A DNA stretch of 64,000 nucleotides from Haloarcula japonica DSM 6131 (GCF_000336635.1 NZ_AOLY01000048.1:1-64000); one strand, 5' to 3'. Positions 8,175 to 16,416 are shown, counted from the first letter of the stretch. Notes: generated by a model from the sequence alone, not told the origin. Translations and numbers: made by a program.

Positions 8175-9410
8175 GTGACATACGAGACCCCTCTCTCGCG
8201 AGAGACACGAACAGTCGTATCGCCGAGTAGCGTCGTCGTCGGTGCCGGTGCTGTCGAGCAAGTCGGTGAGTACGCTGCCCGTCACGGGACCACCGCGTTA
8301 CTCGTTGCGACCGAACAGATATTCGAGTTCCACGGTGACAAGGTCATCGACGCACTCGACACCGCTGGCGTCGAGTCCGTTTCCTACACCGACGTCAGGC
8401 CAGACCCGACAGTTGAGAACATCGAGTCGGCCTACGAACTGTGGAAGCGCCACGACTGCGATGTTCTCGTCACGCTTGGTGGGGGATCATCCATTGACAC
8501 AGGCAAGGGTGTCGGCATTCTCGCCAGCAACGACGGCGAGATTCGCGACTTCGGGGTTGACAGGGCAGGCTATGAGGGCGTGCCCGAGCCGACGCCACCG
8601 CTCATCGCCGTCAACACAACCGCTGGTACCGGAAGCGAGGCGACACGGTCGGTTGTCGTCAGCGACGAGTCCACGTCGACAAAGTTCCTAATCGTCTCGG
8701 AGAACGTCGTCCCCGACATCGCTATCGAGGATCCGGAGCTCACCGTCTCATTGCCCCGCAGCCACACCGCCTTCACCGGTATCGACGCCTTGACCCACGC
8801 CATCGAAGCCTACGTGTCGGTCAACGCCTACGACATCCCCGATAGCTCCGCTGAGGAGGCTATGGAACGCATCGCCCGCTCGCTGCCGGTCGCCTGGGCC
8901 AATGGCGACGACCTCGATGCCCGCGCCGATATGCTCGTCGGACAGCTCCAGGCTGGTCAGGCCTTCACTAACTCCTCTGTCGCACTCGTCCACGGGCTCG
9001 CGAGGCCGTTAGGCGCGCAACTTCACGTCCCACACGGCCTGGCGAACGCGCTCATCCTGCCCTACGTCGCCGAGTTCTCCGCGATGGCCGCGCCGGAGAA
9101 GTATGCCACGGTGGCTCGCATCCTCGGCGCTGCCGACGAGTCGGATACTACCCGTGAGGCTGCAGACAAAGCTGCTGAGGGGATTCTTCGGCTCTGTGAC
9201 GACCTGGATCTCACCGGCTATCTTGACGATTTTGGTGAGGTCCCGTCCCGGGAGAGATACCTCTCGGTCGTTGACGAAATGACGCAGGATGCAATCGACT
9301 CCGGTTCGCCGGCCAACAACCCTCGAAAGCCTACCAGCGACGAGATTCGAGACCTTTACATCGATATCTACGACGACGCCCTCGCTCCCGACAGCCCTCG
9401 CCGCTCCTGA
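8175..9410 (+). CDS. iron-containing alcohol dehydrogenase (complete metal site)
   Basis: The 411-aa protein is a group III (Fe-dependent) alcohol dehydrogenase. It has the nucleotide-binding GGGSSIDTGKG motif, TTAGTGSEATRS, and all four metal ligands: Asp and His in GIDALTHAIEAY, His in LVHGLARPLG and His in VPHGLANA. The GTG at 8175 is the preferred start: an AT-rich TATA-like element (around 8143-8151) lies about 26 nt before it, as expected for a leaderless mRNA. An ATG at 8106 would add 23 residues without similarity. It should oxidise or reduce an alcohol/aldehyde pair. The CoA-type semialdehyde dehydrogenase directly downstream could take the aldehyde on. Confidence 0.9.
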   Translation: MTYETPLSRETRTVVSPSSVVVGAGAVEQVGEYAARHGTTALLVATEQIFEFHGDKVIDALDTAGVESVSYTDVRPDPTVENIESAYELWKRHDCDVLVTLGGGSSIDTGKGVGILASNDGEIRDFGVDRAGYEGVPEPTPPLIAVNTTAGTGSEATRSVVVSDESTSTKFLIVSENVVPDIAIEDPELTVSLPRSHTAFTGIDALTHAIEAYVSVNAYDIPDSSAEEAMERIARSLPVAWANGDDLDARADMLVGQLQAGQAFTNSSVALVHGLARPLGAQLHVPHGLANALILPYVAEFSAMAAPEKYATVARILGAADESDTTREAADKAAEGILRLCDDLDLTGYLDDFGEVPSRERYLSVVDEMTQDAIDSGSPANNPRKPTSDEIRDLYIDIYDDALAPDSPRRS

Positions 9411-9502
9411 GATTCCAGGTCTAACTGGCTGATGGCTTCGACATGGAGCCTCGAAACCGTCGAATCCAAACTACTAATTGGAATGCTTTGGAACTGCAGG
9501 GT

Positions 9503-10981
9503 ATGTCCGAACCACAGCAAAGTGGACAAAACCAGGTACAGAACTACATCGGCGGCCAATGGACGGACGCCACGGGAACGGACGGCATGGACGTCGTCAA
9601 CCCTGCGACGGGTGAGACCCTCTCCTACGTCGGATTCAGTACTGACGGTGATGTCGACGAGGCAGTCCAGCACGGTCAGGCGGCCTTTAATACATGGAGC
9701 CAACGCCCCATCGAGGAACGCATCCAGCCACTGTTCGAACTGAAGCAACTGCTTGAGGAGCACCTCGACGCCCTTGCAGAGGTCCTCGTTGAGGAGCACG
9801 GGAAGACACTCGATGAAGCACGGGGGGAACTCCGCCGTGGCATCGAAAACGTCGAGACGGCCTGCGGGATGCCGACGCTGATGCAGGCTGGCCACGTTGA
9901 GAACGCTGCCCCAAACATCGACGAGACGGCCGTCCGGAAGCCCCTCGGCGTCTTTGCGGCCGTCACGCCGTTTAATTTCCCCGGGATGATTCCACTCTGG
10001 TTTCTGCCCTATGCTGTTGCCTCGGGTAACTCGTTTATCCTCAAGCCCAGCGAGCGGGACCCGCTCACGACGAAGTATATGTTCGAACTCATCGACGAGG
10101 CCGGATTTCCTGACGGCGTCGTCCAACTTGTCAACGGGAGCGTCGATACAGTCGACGCGCTCATCGAGCACGACGGCATCGAGGGCATCTCCTTCGTCGG
10201 AAGCACCCCCGTCGCGAAGACCATTTACCAGAAGGCCGCTGCGAACGGAAAGCGGGTCCAGGCACAGGGTGGGGCGAAAAACCACATCGTCGTCTCAGAG
10301 ACTGCGGATCTGGAGTTTGCCGCCCGAAAGAGTGTTTCATCGGCACTCGCCTGTAGCGGTGAGCGGTGTCTTGCCAACGATGTCGTCTGCGTTGAGGAGA
10401 GTGTCTACGGGGAGTTCAGGGATCTCGTCGTCGACATCGCCGCCAGCCAAGTCGTCGGCTACGGCCTTGACGAGGAGACCGACGTAGGGGCGCTCATTAC
10501 GCCCGAACACGAGGAGCGAGTCCGGAACTACGTAGAGACGGGCGTACAAGAGGGAGCAAACCTCGTCCTTGACGGCCGCGACGTGTCCGTCGAAGGGTCC
10601 GAGGACGGCAACTTCCTCGGGCCCTGTATCTTCACTGACGTCACACCAGACATGGTCATCGCGCAGGAGGAGATATTCGGACCGGTCCTCAGCCTCATGT
10701 CCGTCACCGACGTTGATCAAGGCATCGAGGTGCTGAACAGTTCAGACTTCGGCAACGCCGCAAGTCTGTTCACGGGTGAAGGTGCCGAGGCACGAGACTT
10801 CCGTCACAACGCGCAGGCGGGTAACCTGGCGATCAACGCGGGTACGGCGGCACCGATGGCCTTCTTCCACTTCGGTGGCCAGAAGGATTCCTTCTTCGGG
10901 GACCTCCATGCACAAGCCGAAGACGTCGTCCGCTTCTACACCGACGAAACGGTCTACATCGAGCGCTGGCCGGATGCTTGA
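9503..10981 (+). CDS. mmsA: CoA-acylating methylmalonate-semialdehyde dehydrogenase type (MmsA)
   Basis: The 492-aa protein is an aldehyde dehydrogenase of the MmsA family: TPFNFPGMIPLWFLPYA, KPSERDPLT, the AQGGAKNHIVV block and the catalytic cysteine region ACSGERCLA (Cys284 and Cys289; Cys289 aligns with the MmsA active site). MmsA enzymes turn methylmalonate or malonate semialdehyde into propionyl- or acetyl-CoA with NAD+. ATG 9503 yields a typical N-terminus ending in YIGGQW; an upstream ATG at 9443 adds 20 unrelated residues. Following the Fe-ADH by 92 nt, it probably converts that enzyme's aldehyde product into a CoA ester. The exact substrate is uncertain. Confidence 0.88.
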   Translation: MSEPQQSGQNQVQNYIGGQWTDATGTDGMDVVNPATGETLSYVGFSTDGDVDEAVQHGQAAFNTWSQRPIEERIQPLFELKQLLEEHLDALAEVLVEEHGKTLDEARGELRRGIENVETACGMPTLMQAGHVENAAPNIDETAVRKPLGVFAAVTPFNFPGMIPLWFLPYAVASGNSFILKPSERDPLTTKYMFELIDEAGFPDGVVQLVNGSVDTVDALIEHDGIEGISFVGSTPVAKTIYQKAAANGKRVQAQGGAKNHIVVSETADLEFAARKSVSSALACSGERCLANDVVCVEESVYGEFRDLVVDIAASQVVGYGLDEETDVGALITPEHEERVRNYVETGVQEGANLVLDGRDVSVEGSEDGNFLGPCIFTDVTPDMVIAQEEIFGPVLSLMSVTDVDQGIEVLNSSDFGNAASLFTGEGAEARDFRHNAQAGNLAINAGTAAPMAFFHFGGQKDSFFGDLHAQAEDVVRFYTDETVYIERWPDA

Positions 10982-11000
10982 GCGCCCCCGTGAAAAACGA

Positions 11001-11034
11001 CCGTAGATCCCCTCGGGATCACGGCGGTATTTTT
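11001..11034 (+). terminator. hairpin plus T-tract terminator after mmsA
   Basis: CCGT-a-GATCCC-CTC-GGGATC-ACGG forms a near-perfect stem with a 3-nt loop (11001-11024). The run ATTTTT follows at 11029-11034. The stop of mmsA is 20 nt upstream. It resembles a bacterial-style intrinsic terminator and lies in the convergent space before the NTF2-like gene. Confidence 0.5.
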
Positions 11035-11060
11035 CGAGACTGTTCGGTCAAGCGGCTAAC

Positions 11061-11489
11061 TCAGAGCCAGGGGTACTGGTCCGTGTCCTTCCCGGCGTAG
11101 TCGGGGTCCAGGTAAATGAACAGCCGCTGGATCTCGCCGTCGCGGACCTCGAAGACGTCACACCAGCGGCCGCCGCCAGGTGCGCCGTCCGGCTGCCATT
11201 CGATCCCCTCGGCTGTCTCACCAGTGCTCGTCCCCTCCACGACGACCGTGTCGCCGTCGATCACGTAATTGAACGTCTCGTAGTCATGGGACATCGACGA
11301 TACGAGGGTGCCGACGTCACCGAACATCTCGCCTATTTCGTCATGCCCCGTCGCAATGCCCCATTTCGGATAGAACACACGCGCATCGTCGGCAAACAGT
11401 CCGAGAAAGTCCTCACCGCGATCAAGCCGCTGGAAGTATTCGAGAACGATACTCTTCCGTTCGATGGCTGGGTCTGGCATGTTACCCAT
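11061..11489 (-). CDS. NTF2/SnoaL-like small protein
   Basis: The 142-aa protein has the SnoaL/NTF2 fold pattern: an N-terminal helix with VLEYFQRLDRGEDFLGLFADDARVFYP, then strands with GHDEI and a C-terminal DGEIQRLFIYLDPDY. Family members are cone-shaped dimers that include ketosteroid-isomerase-like enzymes, polyketide cyclases, dehydratases and dioxygenase beta subunits. ATG 11480 (three codons in) is an alternative start. It is divergently arranged with the luciferase-like monooxygenase and may share a promoter region with it, so an isomerase or dehydratase step in the same pathway is plausible but not proven. Confidence 0.75.
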   Translation of the reverse strand: MGNMPDPAIERKSIVLEYFQRLDRGEDFLGLFADDARVFYPKWGIATGHDEIGEMFGDVGTLVSSMSHDYETFNYVIDGDTVVVEGTSTGETAEGIEWQPDGAPGGGRWCDVFEVRDGEIQRLFIYLDPDYAGKDTDQYPWL

Positions 11490-11622
11490 ACTCTATCTAG
11501 TACGGTTGTCTTTCTATAATACTTCCGCCGCGGCACTTCTGACGGCTGTGGAGGCCCCACGCGGGATGAGGAATGTTAACTTCTGGGGAAATATTAAGTA
11601 ACTGGAATCTTCAATAGCCGGT

Positions 11623-12798
11623 ATGGAACTGTTCGACTTCCATATTATGCCGTACCAGTGGGTAAACGACCATGCCTGGCCGTTCCCCAACGACAAATGG
11701 GACAAGGAGAAAGGATCCAAGCTGTACAAAGACTATCTCAATCAGTTGGAGTACAGTGACGAACTCGGTTTCGACGGTCTCGGTGTCAACGAACACCACT
11801 TCTCGGCCTATGGTCTGATGCCCTCGCCGAATATCATGGCCTCGAATCTCGCGGCTAGGACGGAGGATGCGACCATCGCCTTCTTCGCGAACGTCATCCC
11901 GACACGGGAGAACCCAGTACGACTTGCCGAGGAGATCGCGATGCTCGACAACATGACGGAGGGCCGCATCATCAGCGGGTTCGCTCGCGGTATCCCCACC
12001 GAATATGCCTCTTGGAGCGTCCCTATGGAGGAGTCGCGTGACCGCTTCGAGGAGGCCTGGAAGCTCATACTCAAGACGTGGACGGCGGACGAACCCTTCG
12101 ACTGGGACGGTGAGTACTGGCAGTATGACAACGTCTACACGTGGCCCCGCCCGTACCAAGACCCGCATCCCGAACTCTGGATGCCCGCCGAAAGCGAGGA
12201 GTCGCTCCGCTGGGCCGCCGAGAAAGACGTCGGAATCGGTTCAGTCTTCAACTCTCCACAGGAGATGCGGGAAATCTTCGATGAGTACCGCGAGTACGCC
12301 AACGAGGAAGGCAACTCGGTCGGCGACGACAAGTTCACTGTCAGCCGGACGGTGTATGTCGCCGAGACCGACGAGAAGGCCACTGAAGAGGCGAGAGAAG
12401 CCCTGAAATACCACTACAAGAACATCACTGCGGGCGTTCACAAAGGCGCGACCGCATGGATGATGGGCGACGACGAGTACGACCCCGAAAAGGAGGAGAC
12501 CTACATCGAGAACCTCCATCCCCACGGCGAACTTGCGTGGAACTTCGACTTCGACGAATTCTCGGACCGCGGCGAGGTCATCGTTGGAAGTCCCGAGACC
12601 GTCGCTGCCGAAATCGAACGGCAGTACGACGTCGTCGGTGGCTTTGGCCGATTTGCCGGCCAGTTCACCTTCGGCAACCTCAGCCACGAAAAGGCAATCA
12701 GGAACCGCGAACTCTTCGCGGACGAGGTCATGCCTGAACTCCGGCGCATGGGTCAGGTCACCGGCGGTACCGCCCAGACGGCCGGAGCAGACGACTAA
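11623..12798 (+). CDS. LLM-class flavin-dependent monooxygenase (luciferase-like)
   Basis: This 391-aa TIM-barrel protein belongs to the bacterial luciferase family. Key segments are LGFDGLGVNEHHFSAYG (30s-60s), the barrel strand with FFANVIPTRENPVRLAEEI, the flavin-contacting MLDNMTEGRIISGFARG and the late EIERQYDVVGGFGRF. Enzymes of this class use reduced FMN and O2, for hydroxylation, Baeyer-Villiger oxidation or C-S/C-N cleavage. A TATA-like ATATTAAG at 11591-11598 is about 25-30 nt before the ATG, so the mRNA is nearly leaderless. The flavin reductase-like gene at 986 and the riboflavin genes at 13472 and 14660 could supply reduced FMN. Confidence 0.9.
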   Translation: MELFDFHIMPYQWVNDHAWPFPNDKWDKEKGSKLYKDYLNQLEYSDELGFDGLGVNEHHFSAYGLMPSPNIMASNLAARTEDATIAFFANVIPTRENPVRLAEEIAMLDNMTEGRIISGFARGIPTEYASWSVPMEESRDRFEEAWKLILKTWTADEPFDWDGEYWQYDNVYTWPRPYQDPHPELWMPAESEESLRWAAEKDVGIGSVFNSPQEMREIFDEYREYANEEGNSVGDDKFTVSRTVYVAETDEKATEEAREALKYHYKNITAGVHKGATAWMMGDDEYDPEKEETYIENLHPHGELAWNFDFDEFSDRGEVIVGSPETVAAEIERQYDVVGGFGRFAGQFTFGNLSHEKAIRNRELFADEVMPELRRMGQVTGGTAQTAGADD

Positions 12799-12887
12799 CT
12801 CTACCAACCGTCCTTAGATATTCGAGGCTTTGCTCCGCATTCTTTTTGAGATAGTATTAAACGATAGGCGCTCGGTCGTAATGACGT

Positions 12888-13286
12888 ATGAGCCCAGCAC
12901 TGCACCAGTCACTGCTAATGGTGACTGATCTCGACGCATCGAGTGAGTTCTACGAAACCGTTGTCGGAGTCGAACCAGACGAGATCAGCGACAGTAACAT
13001 CGAATACGACACCGGCCAAGCCACGCTCGTCTTGGAGTCGGATTTCGATCCAGCAGTGCTAGACGCCTTTGGGCTTGAGGAGCCCGGTGACGACCGCGGT
13101 GACGGTGTGATCGTCGCAATCGAGGTCGATGGTCCTAACGAAGTTGATGCCGTCTGCCAGCGGGCGCACGACTCCGGGGAGACAGTCCGGATGGACCCGA
13201 CCGACGTGGACTGGGGACGACGGATGGCGATTCTGGCTGATCCGGACGGGTACACAGTTGAGATTTCGGCTCCGCTCGATAACTGA
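12888..13286 (+). CDS. VOC (glyoxalase/extradiol dioxygenase) superfamily protein
   Basis: The 132-aa protein shows the paired beta-alpha-beta-beta-beta layout of the vicinal oxygen chelate fold: HQSLLMVTDLDASSEFYETVVG at the N-terminus and MAILADPDGYTVEISAP at the C-terminus, with candidate metal ligands His5 and the Glu in YTVEIS. Members include glyoxalases, fosfomycin-resistance proteins and ring-cleaving dioxygenases. One VOC domain suggests a homodimer. A TATA-like ATTAAAC (about 12857) sits about 27 nt before the ATG. Its place after the flavin monooxygenase hints at a catabolic role; the reaction is unknown. Confidence 0.82.
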   Translation: MSPALHQSLLMVTDLDASSEFYETVVGVEPDEISDSNIEYDTGQATLVLESDFDPAVLDAFGLEEPGDDRGDGVIVAIEVDGPNEVDAVCQRAHDSGETVRMDPTDVDWGRRMAILADPDGYTVEISAPLDN

Positions 13287-13425
13287 GCGATACGACGACG
13301 CTGGTATCAAGTCATCTGCCCGAGACGCCACCGGTGCCAATACGTAGACGGTGGTGCGTGGGTAAGCTATATTATCGCCCGTTGAGATGAGAGAACAAGC
13401 GACATGATACAAGTAGACAAGCCTC

Positions 13426-13468
13426 TCCACACGCGAGTGTGGACAGCGCAGCATCCCCGGAGGTGCTG
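13426..13468 (+). promoter_or_regulatory. two-hairpin RNA leader that sequesters the ribK Shine-Dalgarno
   Basis: Two stems abut the start of the riboflavin-kinase gene. Stem 1 is TCCACAC-GCGA-GTGTGGA (13426-13443), 7 bp capped by a GNRA tetraloop. Stem 2 pairs CAGCATC (13449-13455) with GGTGCTG (13462-13468), leaving a CCCGGA loop. The Shine-Dalgarno GGAGGTG (13459-13465) lies in the loop and 3' arm of stem 2, six nt before ATG 13472, so folding would hide it. Together these look like a translational on/off switch. No match to a known riboswitch consensus was recognised. Confidence 0.5.
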
Positions 13469-13471
13469 GTG

Positions 13472-13876
13472 ATGAGCCTGACGGTTTCGGGCACGGTAAC
13501 AAGTGGCTTCGGCCGGGGTAAGGAGTTCGTCACGATGGAGGGGTACGCGGATCAGTTTTCGGAGTTACTGGGATACGAGCCATATCCGGGCACACTGAAT
13601 CTCGACCTCGATTCGGACATTGGTGACCAACTTACCACACTTGAATCCATTCGTGTGACCGAATGGGAGACCGATACCGGCACGTTTGGTGCAGTCGACT
13701 GCTATCCAGCCTCACTGGGCCCGGCTGATGACTCCCTTCGGTTACACGCCATCGTTCCCGACAAGACCGACCACGATACGTCCACAATCGAACTCATCTC
13801 ACCGGTCCGATTACGCGACCGGTTGGACCTCGTAGATGACGAACCGCTCGAAGTCTCCATCTCTTCACCACGGTAA
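13472..13876 (+). CDS. ribK: CTP-dependent riboflavin kinase (DUF120), stand-alone form
   Basis: The 134-aa protein is a DUF120 domain, the archaeal CTP-dependent riboflavin kinase that makes FMN. It has the N-terminal VSGTVTSGFGRGKEFV strand-turn and the conserved LGYEPYPGTLNL motif. Most haloarchaeal RibK proteins, as I recall, carry an N-terminal winged helix (about 230 aa). This one is only the catalytic domain, like the short methanogen enzymes, so it may be a second copy without transcriptional function. ATG 13472 has a strong Shine-Dalgarno. An upstream GTG at 13439 is in frame but lies inside the leader hairpin and is less likely. It is close to ribB and to an FMN-dependent monooxygenase gene. 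Confidence 0.85.
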   Translation: MSLTVSGTVTSGFGRGKEFVTMEGYADQFSELLGYEPYPGTLNLDLDSDIGDQLTTLESIRVTEWETDTGTFGAVDCYPASLGPADDSLRLHAIVPDKTDHDTSTIELISPVRLRDRLDLVDDEPLEVSISSPR

Positions 13877-13901
13877 ACGCAAGAGCTGGAAGCGACAGCG
13901 T

Positions 13902-14459
13902 TCAGTCGTGGTTAATTTTCACGGCTCCCTGCTCGTCCTCCGCTTGGACACTGTCGATGTCGAGTAACGCGTCTCGAAGACGGACATATGTCTCGTTGAC
14001 CGCTTCTTCAACGATAGCGGTATTTGCCGTCAGCGGCATGAACGATGTATCGCTCTCCCAGCGCGGGATGATATGGAGGTGGAGGTGATCGTTTATCGAT
14101 GCCCCACCCGCACTACCGATGTTACAACCAAGATTGAATCCGTCTGGCGAGAGTCCGTCAGTCACCGCCTGTACGGCCACCTGTGCCGTCTGCATACAAT
14201 CGAGTACGGTGCGTTCGTCCAATGTCTGGAACTCACCAGTGTGTTCGTACGGAATCGTCATCACGTGTCCCGGATTGTAGGGTCTGTTGTTGAGCAACAC
14301 GTACGACGAGTCACTCCGGGCGACGATGTTGTTCTCGCGGTCATCGTCTACCACCGGCAACCGGCAGAACGGACACTCCGGGCCATCGGGGTCGCCGGAG
14401 CGGTCTCTCGTGACCCATTCCATCCGCCATGGGGCGAATAAGGCGTCCATCGCTGTCAT
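13902..14459 (-). CDS. HIT-family nucleotide hydrolase/transferase
   Basis: The 185-aa protein has the histidine-triad catalytic motif HLHLHIIPRW (H-x-H-x-H) near the centre and an N-terminal zinc-type CPFC pair typical of larger HIT proteins (the GalT/Ap4A-phosphorylase-like branch). The segment VLLNNRPYNPGHVMTIPYEHTG is the classic HIT beta-strand region. HIT proteins act on nucleoside phosphoramidates, Ap4A or similar compounds. ATG 14450 is an alternative start that gives MDALFAPWRMEW, the more conserved N-terminus. It lies on the opposite strand between the two riboflavin genes and is probably an unrelated housekeeping gene. Confidence 0.88.
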   Translation of the reverse strand: MTAMDALFAPWRMEWVTRDRSGDPDGPECPFCRLPVVDDDRENNIVARSDSSYVLLNNRPYNPGHVMTIPYEHTGEFQTLDERTVLDCMQTAQVAVQAVTDGLSPDGFNLGCNIGSAGGASINDHLHLHIIPRWESDTSFMPLTANTAIVEEAVNETYVRLRDALLDIDSVQAEDEQGAVKINHD

Positions 14460-14659
14460 TTTTGGCTGAAACCATAATAAAACGTCTGGTGGTCGACCTG
14501 TTCTAAACGATCCTGCCTATTGCGAGAGCTGTTCATACGGCCTCTACTGGCCGATATCTATCGTGTTACAACGGAATCTAGGAGGAATATTTATTAGACA
14601 TCCTACCGAACAGTTGCCTATGCAGAGCCGAAATGTGCTCTTTCGAGAGGAGAATATCT

Positions 14660-15364
14660 ATGTGGAGTGACAGCATGCTCCCGGAGAGTCGAAGTTACAG
14701 GCAAAACAAGCCTGCCGGCGGGCTTGACAACGCGATAGCGGCGTTCCAGCAGGGTGAGCCGGTTCTCATTCACGATGCCTCCGACCGCGAGAACGAAGTT
14801 GATCTGGTCTACCCGGCCCACACCGTGACATCGTCCGACGTCGCTCGACTCCGGAACGACGCCGGTGGTCTCATCTGTGTCGCACTCTCGTACGATGTCG
14901 CAGAGGCGTTCGACCTCCCATTTGCGGCGGACGAACTGAGCCACCCGGCTGGATCCGAGACTGGTATCGAGTATGATGACAGGTCGTCGTTCTCGCTGAC
15001 AGTTAATCACCGGGATACGTTCACCGGAATCGTCGACAACGACCGTGCACAGACAATTTCTGTGCTTGGTGAAGCAGCACGAAACCCTGATGATGTCGAC
15101 TTCGCGTCCGAATTCGACATTCCAGGGCACGTCCATCTGCTCAAAGCCGCTCCGAATCTCCTTGACGACAGGCAGGGCCACACGGAACTAGGTATCGCCC
15201 TCGCCGAGATGGCGGACGTTCCCCCTGCTGCCGTCGTCTGTGAGATGCTTGACGACGAAACTGGTGGCGCGCTCTCCCGGACCAACGCCGCTGCATACGC
15301 CGGTGAGAACGACTTCGTCCTGCTTGACGAATCGACAATCATTGACGAAGTGATGAGAGAGTAA
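14660..15364 (+). CDS. ribB: 3,4-dihydroxy-2-butanone-4-phosphate synthase
   Basis: The 234-aa protein is RibB, which turns ribulose 5-phosphate into the four-carbon precursor of riboflavin. Motifs seen are VLIHDASDRENEVDLVYPA (metal- and substrate-binding acidic loop, with ENEVD where bacterial enzymes usually read ENEGD), RLRNDAGGLICVAL, FSLTVNHRDTFTGI and GHVHLLKA followed by GHTELGIALAEMADV. ATG 14660 is preceded by GAGAGGAG with good spacing. ATG 14633 (in frame) and ATG 14675 are alternatives. With the ribK-like gene 0.8 kb upstream it would raise flavin supply. Haloarchaea normally have another ribB in the core genome, so this may be a second copy. Confidence 0.88.
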   Translation: MWSDSMLPESRSYRQNKPAGGLDNAIAAFQQGEPVLIHDASDRENEVDLVYPAHTVTSSDVARLRNDAGGLICVALSYDVAEAFDLPFAADELSHPAGSETGIEYDDRSSFSLTVNHRDTFTGIVDNDRAQTISVLGEAARNPDDVDFASEFDIPGHVHLLKAAPNLLDDRQGHTELGIALAEMADVPPAAVVCEMLDDETGGALSRTNAAAYAGENDFVLLDESTIIDEVMRE

Positions 15365-15616
15365 CTCTCTCTTCTGGGGAGCGTGATACTCGACAATATG
15401 TTCAGGATATCTGGTCCGGACGCCACCGTTCACTGTACCGACATCTCAGGGCCAAGGATCCACTTCTCGAAAATGTGAGGGACGTCTGTGACGCAGTCAC
15501 AGTTGACACACATCCAAATAGACAAGGACTGTGCTAGCCTTATTTACCGTTCTCATTTCCTTGGCTAACACTAGGTCACCTGCTGTGATCCCCTCAATTT
15601 GAATACCAGTGCGGGG

Positions 15617-15808
15617 TCAGAACTCCGGCGGTTCCTCGCCGGTTATCCGTTCGATAGCTGTGCGGAGTTTCTCGATATTTTCATCCGAGTCGGCCTCGAA
15701 TGAGGCCCTATGCCTTGGAAGACTCGTCGCCCACCCGAGTTCTTGTTTCGTTTCGATATCGTACTGATTTTCTACGTACTGGTAGTATTCAAGTAGTTTC
15801 TCAGCCAT
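15617..15808 (-). CDS. small acidic protein coupled to the XylR_N/V4R sensor
   Basis: I do not recognise this 63-aa protein. It is charged and mostly helical (LLEYYQYVENQYDI near the N-terminus, NIEKLRTAIERITG near the C-terminus), with no cysteines or membrane segment. Its ATG is two bases after the stop of the sensor gene, so the two are translationally coupled. Because the sensor has no output domain of its own, this small protein is a candidate partner or adaptor; that is inference from position only. Confidence 0.6.
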   Translation of the reverse strand: MAEKLLEYYQYVENQYDIETKQELGWATSLPRHRASFEADSDENIEKLRTAIERITGEEPPEF

Positions 15809-15810
15809 TG

Positions 15811-16416
15811 TTATACATCAAGCAAGTCGCCATATGCCTCGCGGTACATGTCTGCCTCCTCCCCCCATTCGTCAGCAATTCGTGACTCCATTGTACAGTA
15901 CTCATGACCCGCACCGATACATTGCTTTTCCACCGAAATAACGGGGGCATTCATCATCCCCGTCCCGTATCCTGCGGCGTATCCTATCTGTGACCAGCAG
16001 ACTGGTTCAACGGACTCCTCGTAGAACATCCGGTGTTGGCTCCCCTCGTAGGAGTTGTACCAGTGTCCTTTCACGTGGAGTCGCCCGTCGTCGATATCAA
16101 TCTCCACATGGGTTGTTTCAGCGCGACAGATGCCCTGATAGGTATGCAGGCGCGGTGCCATCTCGAGTAGATCGCGGTCAGTATCCCAGTCGTAGGCCAC
16201 CTTCATCTCTAACGCATCGGAGAATCCCGCCCGGAATCCGAACCTGAGGAAAATCTCTCGCGCACGCTCAAATCCGATCTCTTCGATGATTTGATAGCGC
16301 AACAGCCCGAGGGCGTCCGCATGGAGGATAACCATGCGGTCACTCCCGTAGGTTGTTATCCCTCGCTCGAGGTCGAATTTGAGGTCGCGGACGAGGTCGA
16401 AGTCCGATGCTTTCAT
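15811..16416 (-). CDS. stand-alone XylR_N/V4R aromatic-sensor protein
   Basis: The 201-aa protein matches the sensory half of bacterial phenol/toluene regulators (XylR, DmpR, MopR): a XylR_N segment (about 5-90) and a V4R domain (about 100-180). From memory, MopR binds phenol with His106 and Trp134 and zinc with Cys155, Glu178, Cys181 and Cys189. Here His91, Trp119, Cys140, Glu163, Cys166 and Cys174 keep exactly the same spacing. The AAA+/sigma-54 and DNA-binding domains are absent, as expected in archaea, and no other output domain is seen. It diverges from the iron-ADH-family gene at 16564 and is followed by a coupled 63-aa gene. It most likely senses a phenolic or aromatic effector in the cytosol. 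Confidence 0.85.
   Translation of the reverse strand: MKASDFDLVRDLKFDLERGITTYGSDRMVILHADALGLLRYQIIEEIGFERAREIFLRFGFRAGFSDALEMKVAYDWDTDRDLLEMAPRLHTYQGICRAETTHVEIDIDDGRLHVKGHWYNSYEGSQHRMFYEESVEPVCWSQIGYAAGYGTGMMNAPVISVEKQCIGAGHEYCTMESRIADEWGEEADMYREAYGDLLDV

Noticed and set aside
9368-10285. A 305-codon frame antisense to mmsA
   Set aside because: No family similarity and it covers a well-defined dehydrogenase; an artefact of codon bias.
13439-13471. GTG at 13439 as the start of the riboflavin kinase
   Set aside because: It lies in the 3' arm of the first leader hairpin and has no Shine-Dalgarno, whereas ATG 13472 has GGAGGTG six bases upstream.
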